From contig CAYTGR010000049.1 of NCBI GenBank assembly GCA_964437445.1, forward strand, positions 1-33,868: a DNA stretch of 33,868 nt, given 5' to 3'. Both the position numbers and the translations under genes were made by a program. The notes under the pieces are model-generated. The model ran no database searches, had not been told where the DNA came from, and was given only the letters and a program-made list of their open reading frames with translations. Shown piece after piece: positions 30,011-33,868 of the stretch; position 1 is the stretch's first letter, and the number at the start of each line of letters is the position of its first letter. This DNA comes from CAYTGR01 sp964437445 (GTDB taxonomy: Bacteria; Chloroflexota; Anaerolineae; B4-G1; SLSP01).

Positions 30011-31204
30011 TCATGGCTGGATCGCATCATAGAGTGAGTACCAGAAATTGGAATTAAACGGTAACGCTGACACGCCATCTATGATTTGGGCATAATTCAG
30101 GGACTTTTGTAAGTTGTTAGCGACATTGGTAAGTGCATACTTAAAACCACGTATAGTCTTACGTTCGGCCACATTACCATGCATAGATAAATCATGGCAA
30201 TCTCCCAAACTCATTGCCGTGGCTTTGGTGCCTCGCCAGGTCGGGGGATTGGCTTCTAAACGGTTTAGTTCTGCTTGATATGCCATAGTACGATTTTTCA
30301 TTACTTGTGACCACGCTTTAAATACCATTCCCACAGCGCCAACTGCACCACCGAATAAGAAGTCAATTTTATAAGTTTCAACCTTCCACAAATCTTTCGA
30401 AGCCGGCAATTGTCCATTGATCCAGAGTTCCACATTACGGCCAGCAATATCGCCGATAATACTAGTAAAGGCACCAGCCGCAAATCCTCGCCACAATAGA
30501 CCGAAAACTCCCAAGGCTTCAACATGAGGCATGATGGACAAGCTAATTAGCTCATACAACAACGTGGCCGTAAACCCATTAACAAAGGCACCAGCTATCA
30601 TCCCGCCGTTCAAGACGGCGCCACTACCTAGACACCCCCAAAACTGCTCCCAAGTGATTCCCGGATGACTTTGGGCAAAATTAAAACCTTCAGCATAGAT
30701 TTCCCCCACAGCTGACAAGGCGCCACCTAACAAGGCGCTGCCCAGAATTTCCTCCACAATTCTCCCACTGGGATCCGTATACCTGACGGGATTATTCCCC
30801 GCATACACATATGGATTCTGCGTGAGCGGCAGTGTCTGGATTCCGGGGAACGGATCCACCTGCGTGAATCTTCCCACGCCCGGCTGATACCATCGTGCCC
30901 GCAGGTATTGGAGTCCCGTCAGCGGATCGTGATACTCGCCCGCAAACCCCCACGGTGAGGTGAAGCCTTGCTGCGCGAGCACCCCGCCGAAGGGGTCGTA
31001 GCTCGCGCTCCCCACCACCGCGCCGGCGGCGTCGGTCCACTGCCGCAGCGAGCCGAGCGCATCCGCCAGCGGGGAGTACCCTTGCCCGCCCTGCCGCACG
31101 CCTGACAATTCCAGCCCGTAGAGATACTGCGCCGTCTGCCCCCCACTGGTCGCCACCACCTGCGGCCGGGCCGCCGCCTGATCCCAGGTGAACCACGTCT
31201 CCAC
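30011..31204 (-). CDS. Orphan Rhs tip A: core plus C-terminal toxin-type domain
   Basis: A 397-aa open frame beginning at GTG inside Rhs core sequence; homology to copy B extends to about 31222, so there is no natural start. Residues 1-148 are the Rhs core hallmark: LYGLELSGVRQGGQGYSPLA, SYDPFGG, GFAGEYHDPLTGLQYLRAR, WYQPGVGRFTQVDP, and NPVRYTDPSGR, the usual junction. Residues 149-397 differ from copy B: a Gly/Ala-rich hydrophobic part containing AGAFTSIIGDIAGR, then a polar C-terminal domain of unknown activity (with SLGDCHDLSMHG). Such tips are displaced ends of a larger Rhs toxin, kept silent until recombined onto a full-length gene. Confidence 0.8.
   Translation of the reverse strand: METWFTWDQAAARPQVVATSGGQTAQYLYGLELSGVRQGGQGYSPLADALGSLRQWTDAAGAVVGSASYDPFGGVLAQQGFTSPWGFAGEYHDPLTGLQYLRARWYQPGVGRFTQVDPFPGIQTLPLTQNPYVYAGNNPVRYTDPSGRIVEEILGSALLGGALSAVGEIYAEGFNFAQSHPGITWEQFWGCLGSGAVLNGGMIAGAFVNGFTATLLYELISLSIMPHVEALGVFGLLWRGFAAGAFTSIIGDIAGRNVELWINGQLPASKDLWKVETYKIDFLFGGAVGAVGMVFKAWSQVMKNRTMAYQAELNRLEANPPTWRGTKATAMSLGDCHDLSMHGNVAERKTIRGFKYALTNVANNLQKSLNYAQIIDGVSALPFNSNFWYSLYDAIQP
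31022..31156. repeat. 135-base identical block shared by Rhs cores A and B
   Basis: 31022-31156 is identical base for base to 32861-32995, within a longer region of about 440 bases that is highly similar. It is a substrate for recombination between cassettes. Confidence 0.9.
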
Positions 31205-31313
31205 CCCGTTGACGGCTTGCGCTCGTCAACTACTGGGGCCACGCTTATAACCCCGGTACAGATGTACTTACTCAGACAAGTTGGTTAAAACGTTGTGGCC
31301 GGGGGACTGCTTA

Positions 31314-31760
31314 CTACCGCCGGGAATAGAAGCCCCAGCTGTAAAGGATTTCTGCCAGCAATGTAAACAAAAACACCAGCAGGACCCCGACCCCGACTCC
31401 GGTACCTACGGTGACCATAGCCCCCATATACATGGTAATTTTTCCCGGCCACCCATTGAAAACTTGATTGAGGATAAAGAACAGAACATAGATAACCACA
31501 TAGCCTTCTAATAGTTCCAAACCAAAGCCTTTGTCGGCGCTGTTATTGCGCAGCTCAGGATAATACAGCAAGCCCAAAATTGAAAGGCCTGTGCCGCCCA
31601 AGGCCGATAACACCGCAATCGGAATTAACCGGGGCCACAAGCTCTGTAGCCAACTTCCCGTAGCCGGCCCTAATACCCAAGCCCCAACGACTAGCCCAGT
31701 AAGCACAGAAAGCACTACCCAGCCGACCATCATACAACATAGCTGTAATAATTTAGACAT
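31314..31760 (-). CDS. Small membrane protein, candidate immunity protein B
   Basis: 148 aa with about four hydrophobic segments (MMVGWVVLSVLTGLVVGAWV, LIPIAVLSALGGTGLSILGL, GYVVIYVLFFILNQVF, MVTVGTGVGVGVLLVFLFTL). It starts 11 bases after the stop of Rhs tip B, in the same direction, and is AT-richer than the core. The close placement points to a cognate immunity role. Rhs core A begins about 90 bases after its stop. Confidence 0.62.
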   Translation of the reverse strand: MSKLLQLCCMMVGWVVLSVLTGLVVGAWVLGPATGSWLQSLWPRLIPIAVLSALGGTGLSILGLLYYPELRNNSADKGFGLELLEGYVVIYVLFFILNQVFNGWPGKITMYMGAMVTVGTGVGVGVLLVFLFTLLAEILYSWGFYSRR

Positions 31761-31771
31761 CGCACACTCCT

Positions 31772-33127
31772 CTATTGTGCAGAAGCACCCCAGAGATTTT
31801 GTTCATACTCGTAAAGGTTCTGTCCAACATTAGAATTGAGTAGACCGGTGATTAAACCGCTCCGCATTTCTATCAGTCGTTGAACCCCCTGCAGCAAATC
31901 ATGGCCATCAGCAAACTGACGCAATCCATTAATCCGCAGTTCAAACGCGAGCGAGCCGGTTGAAGTGTCAAAACCCCGCCTCAGCAACGATTGATAGGTG
32001 GACTGACAATTATCTGCTTGTTGAATCAGTCTAGAGCCATTGATAAAATTGGGAAGCCGTTTAGCATAGAATTGAATCCCCTTATTCACACCAACACCAA
32101 AAAAGCCAAAGGCGGCTCCCCACAGGAAAGTGCCTTGATACGCGGCAAAGTCAGTGACCTGGCTCCAATCTGCCTCACCGGTGAGCTCTAACAATAGTTG
32201 TTGTGTTACTCGTCCGCTTACGTCACCCATTACGCTCGTAAAACCACCCACCAGCGGACCGCCAGCCAGATGCGCGCTCCAGGCCCACGGTAACGCTGTG
32301 ACAATGGCTGCGGCTACTGCTCCACTTACGTAAATCCCGGCTAAGGCTGGCCAATCAAAACAAAAATGTTCATCTGCAAGGACGTGTGTTCCCGCCGAGG
32401 ATAAGCCTGCCACCGCTGCGGCGATAGCGATGGCCGAACCACTGGCTAATAGAGCCCCACTGATAGCGCCCATGCCTATTGCGATTCCTAAATCCCGGCC
32501 ATTGAGAAGGCGAGTAGAGTGGTCCAAAGTGTGGTAATAGGTAAAGCCGCCTATGAACCCGCCTACCGCCGCACCAGCTAAGATAGCCCATGGATTAAAC
32601 TCCCCGCTGGGATCAGTATAGCGGGTCGGACTGTTGAGCCCGTAGACATAGGGATTGAGCGTGAGCGGGAGCGCCAGCACGCCGGGGAACGGATCCCTCT
32701 GCGTGAACCGGCCCACGCCCGGCTGATACCATCGTGCCCGCAGGTATTGGAGTCCCGTTGCGGGGTCGTGATACTCCCCCGCAAAGCCCCAGGGCGAGGT
32801 GAAGCCTTGCTGGGAGAGCACCCCGCCGAAGGGATCGTAACTGGCGCTGCCCACCACCGTGCCGGCGGCGTCGGTCCACTGCCGCAGCGAGCCGAGCGCA
32901 TCCGCCAGCGGGGAGTACCCTTGCCCGCCCTGCCGCACGCCTGACAATTCCAGCCCGTAGAGATACTGCGCCGTCTGCCCCCCACTGGTCGCCACTACCT
33001 GCGGCAGGGCCGCTGCCTGATCCCAGATGAAGCGCGTCTCCACCCCGTTGATGGCCTGTGCTACCCGCAGCCCGTCGCCGTTGTAGGTATAGACCGCCGT
33101 TACGGTCACCCCGGTCGCCCGCGTCAA
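31772..33127 (-). CDS. Orphan Rhs tip B: core plus C-terminal toxin-type domain
   Basis: A 451-aa open frame. Residues 1-175 are Rhs core (YTYNGDGLRVAQAINGVE, QYLYGLELSGVRQGG, GFAGEYHDPATGLQYLRAR, SPTRYTDPSGE). The TTG at 33127 is not a true start: the core continues upstream (DALGRL) and then needs a one-base shift to join the fragment at 33128-33277. Residues 176-451 are the variable part: a hydrophobic Gly/Ala-rich region with VGGFTSVMGDVSGR, matching tip A, then a distinct C-terminal domain (from about 350). No known nuclease motif is seen. Candidate immunity protein B follows 11 bases later. Confidence 0.8.
   Translation of the reverse strand: MTRATGVTVTAVYTYNGDGLRVAQAINGVETRFIWDQAAALPQVVATSGGQTAQYLYGLELSGVRQGGQGYSPLADALGSLRQWTDAAGTVVGSASYDPFGGVLSQQGFTSPWGFAGEYHDPATGLQYLRARWYQPGVGRFTQRDPFPGVLALPLTLNPYVYGLNSPTRYTDPSGEFNPWAILAGAAVGGFIGGFTYYHTLDHSTRLLNGRDLGIAIGMGAISGALLASGSAIAIAAAVAGLSSAGTHVLADEHFCFDWPALAGIYVSGAVAAAIVTALPWAWSAHLAGGPLVGGFTSVMGDVSGRVTQQLLLELTGEADWSQVTDFAAYQGTFLWGAAFGFFGVGVNKGIQFYAKRLPNFINGSRLIQQADNCQSTYQSLLRRGFDTSTGSLAFELRINGLRQFADGHDLLQGVQRLIEMRSGLITGLLNSNVGQNLYEYEQNLWGASAQ
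32861..32995. repeat. 135-base identical block shared by Rhs cores A and B (second copy)
   Basis: Partner of the block at 31022-31156. Flanking bases diverge by scattered substitutions, so the blocks may have been kept alike by gene conversion. Confidence 0.9.
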
Positions 33128-33277
33128 CCGCCCTAACGCATCGTGTAGGCGTAGGTGGTGAGTGTGACGGCGGCTTGGTGCGTCACCGTCAGGGCGGTGC
33201 GATTGCCGGTGGCGGCATATTCATACTGGTAGCACCGGCCGGTGGAGCTGGCGGCCGCTGTCAGTTGCTGCGCGTCA
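33128..33277 (-). pseudogene. Frameshifted upstream part of Rhs core B
   Basis: The minus strand from 33277 reads DAQQLTAAASSTGRCYQYEY then AATGNRTALTVTHQAAVTLT then TYAYT, standard Rhs repeat sequence, and hits a stop at 33133-33135. The next core segment (HDALGRLTRATG) lies one frame over, so one base has been lost near 33141-33147. The fragment starts exactly at the stop codon of immunity protein D, which marks a cassette junction. Confidence 0.7.
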
Positions 33278-33643
33278 TTGTGGTGGCCTACTACGCAATT
33301 TACCCCCAATCAATGAAATAATAAAACTAACCACAAGATTTATTATGAACCCTATAGCTAAAATTTGCATACGAGTTGAGTATTCAACTTGTGCCAGCTT
33401 CAAGGGGATCCAAAGAATGCTTAACACCCAAGCTCCTAACTGCCCCACCATTCTACCTAATTCAACCCGGTTGCCAGGTTGCGGGCGTCCACAAAGAGCA
33501 CTAATCCATCCAGGTACTGTAATAAACAAACTGGGCCATGAGGCCCGTTGAACCGCACCTATGCTCCTTTGCCCATTGTATGCCCCCAACCATAATACCA
33601 AACTGGCAAAAACCCAGGCAGCTACTTCTCTCCAGGCTTCCAT
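33275..33643 (-). CDS. Small membrane protein, candidate immunity protein D
   Basis: 122 aa from ATG 33643 (the frame can extend to TTG 33655). Hydrophobic segments include VAAWVFASLVLWLGAY, WPSLFITVPGWISAL, LGAWVLSILWIPLKLA and ILAIGFIINLVVSFIISLIG. It lies 15 bases after the end of a probable toxin tail and its stop TGA falls inside the start of Rhs core B. Same arrangement and composition as the candidate immunity proteins A and B. Confidence 0.6.
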   Translation of the reverse strand: MEAWREVAAWVFASLVLWLGAYNGQRSIGAVQRASWPSLFITVPGWISALCGRPQPGNRVELGRMVGQLGAWVLSILWIPLKLAQVEYSTRMQILAIGFIINLVVSFIISLIGGKLRSRPPQ

Positions 33644-33658
33644 AATGGGCCTCAATTT

Positions 33659-33829
33659 TTAGAAATCAAGTAAGAAAGGTAAAAGATTGTTTAACACTTC
33701 CCAGGTCGCTGAGCGTACAAATTGTTTGCGACCTTGGTCCCATATTTCGTCAACAGCTTCACGCAGGAATTGACCTGTCCAACGCCCAAAAACTTCTTGA
33801 AAGCCAGCATAACCTGAGGTGACCCCCAT
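33659..33829 (-). CDS. Possible C-terminal tail of a further Rhs toxin (module D)
   Basis: A 56-codon open frame ends VLNNLLPFLLDF-stop at 33659, 15 bases before candidate immunity protein D. An in-frame stop directly precedes ATG 33829, so either this is a separate small gene or the toxin frame is broken just upstream, near a run of seven T on the minus strand. By analogy with tips A and B it should be the end of a toxin domain. Too short to classify. Confidence 0.35.
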   Translation of the reverse strand: MGVTSGYAGFQEVFGRWTGQFLREAVDEIWDQGRKQFVRSATWEVLNNLLPFLLDF

Positions 33830-33868
33830 TTACTAGACCAAAAAAACGGTTAGAGAAATGAAAGTGTT

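Overview
The window is a draft-assembly stretch, mostly GC-rich and interrupted by four 100-N gaps. Its gene content (split adenosylcobalamin mutase without a B12 domain, M3B PepF peptidase, FAD/2Fe-2S fused molybdenum hydroxylase subunit, HerA and dynamin genes, abundant short repeats) suggests a member of the Chloroflexota. That assignment is inference from gene style, not from a marker gene. Three gaps are flanked on both sides by the same 55 bases, so the contigs probably overlap there and little or nothing is missing. The gap at 13124-13223 has no such overlap and hides real sequence.

Left part (1-13321). A 5'-truncated FAD + [2Fe-2S] subunit of a xanthine-dehydrogenase-type molybdenum hydroxylase comes first. 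It is separated by about 6 kb from its probable catalytic subunit (7129-9408). Between them lie an unrecognised 571-aa protein, translationally coupled to a GT-C-like membrane protein, and a REC-GAF-histidine kinase. After the catalytic subunit come hicBA, nadD, a lipoprotein with two fused SBP_bac_3 domains, and a Phd/PIN toxin-antitoxin pair broken by the gap.

Centre (13392-24902, all minus strand). Seven genes in one direction, mostly 7-31 bp apart, encode in transcription order: a papain/C39-like cysteine peptidase, an unknown 175-aa protein, a dynamin-like protein whose GTPase motifs have decayed, a dynamin-like GTPase, a second dynamin-like GTPase with an N-terminal zinc ribbon, a degenerate Hsp70/actin-like protein, and a HerA-type ATPase with two C-terminal CxxCxxxC clusters. 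I know no described system with this combination. It is the main candidate for a new system (membrane remodelling, secretion or conflict/defence).

Right part (25240-33868, all minus strand). A methylmalonyl-CoA-mutase-type large subunit with an altered active-site residue, oligoendopeptidase F and a small membrane protein are followed by a polymorphic-toxin region. This is a tandem array of Rhs tips, each with its own C-terminal domain and followed by a small AT-richer membrane protein that is a candidate immunity protein. The Rhs cores of the two main cassettes share a 135-bp identical block. A decayed third core marks the left edge, and the tail of another toxin module runs off the right edge.

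Two families of small repeats run through the whole window: REP-like hairpins built on gcgctnaagcgc, and clusters of degenerate 7-9-mer tandem words, some of which lie inside coding sequence.
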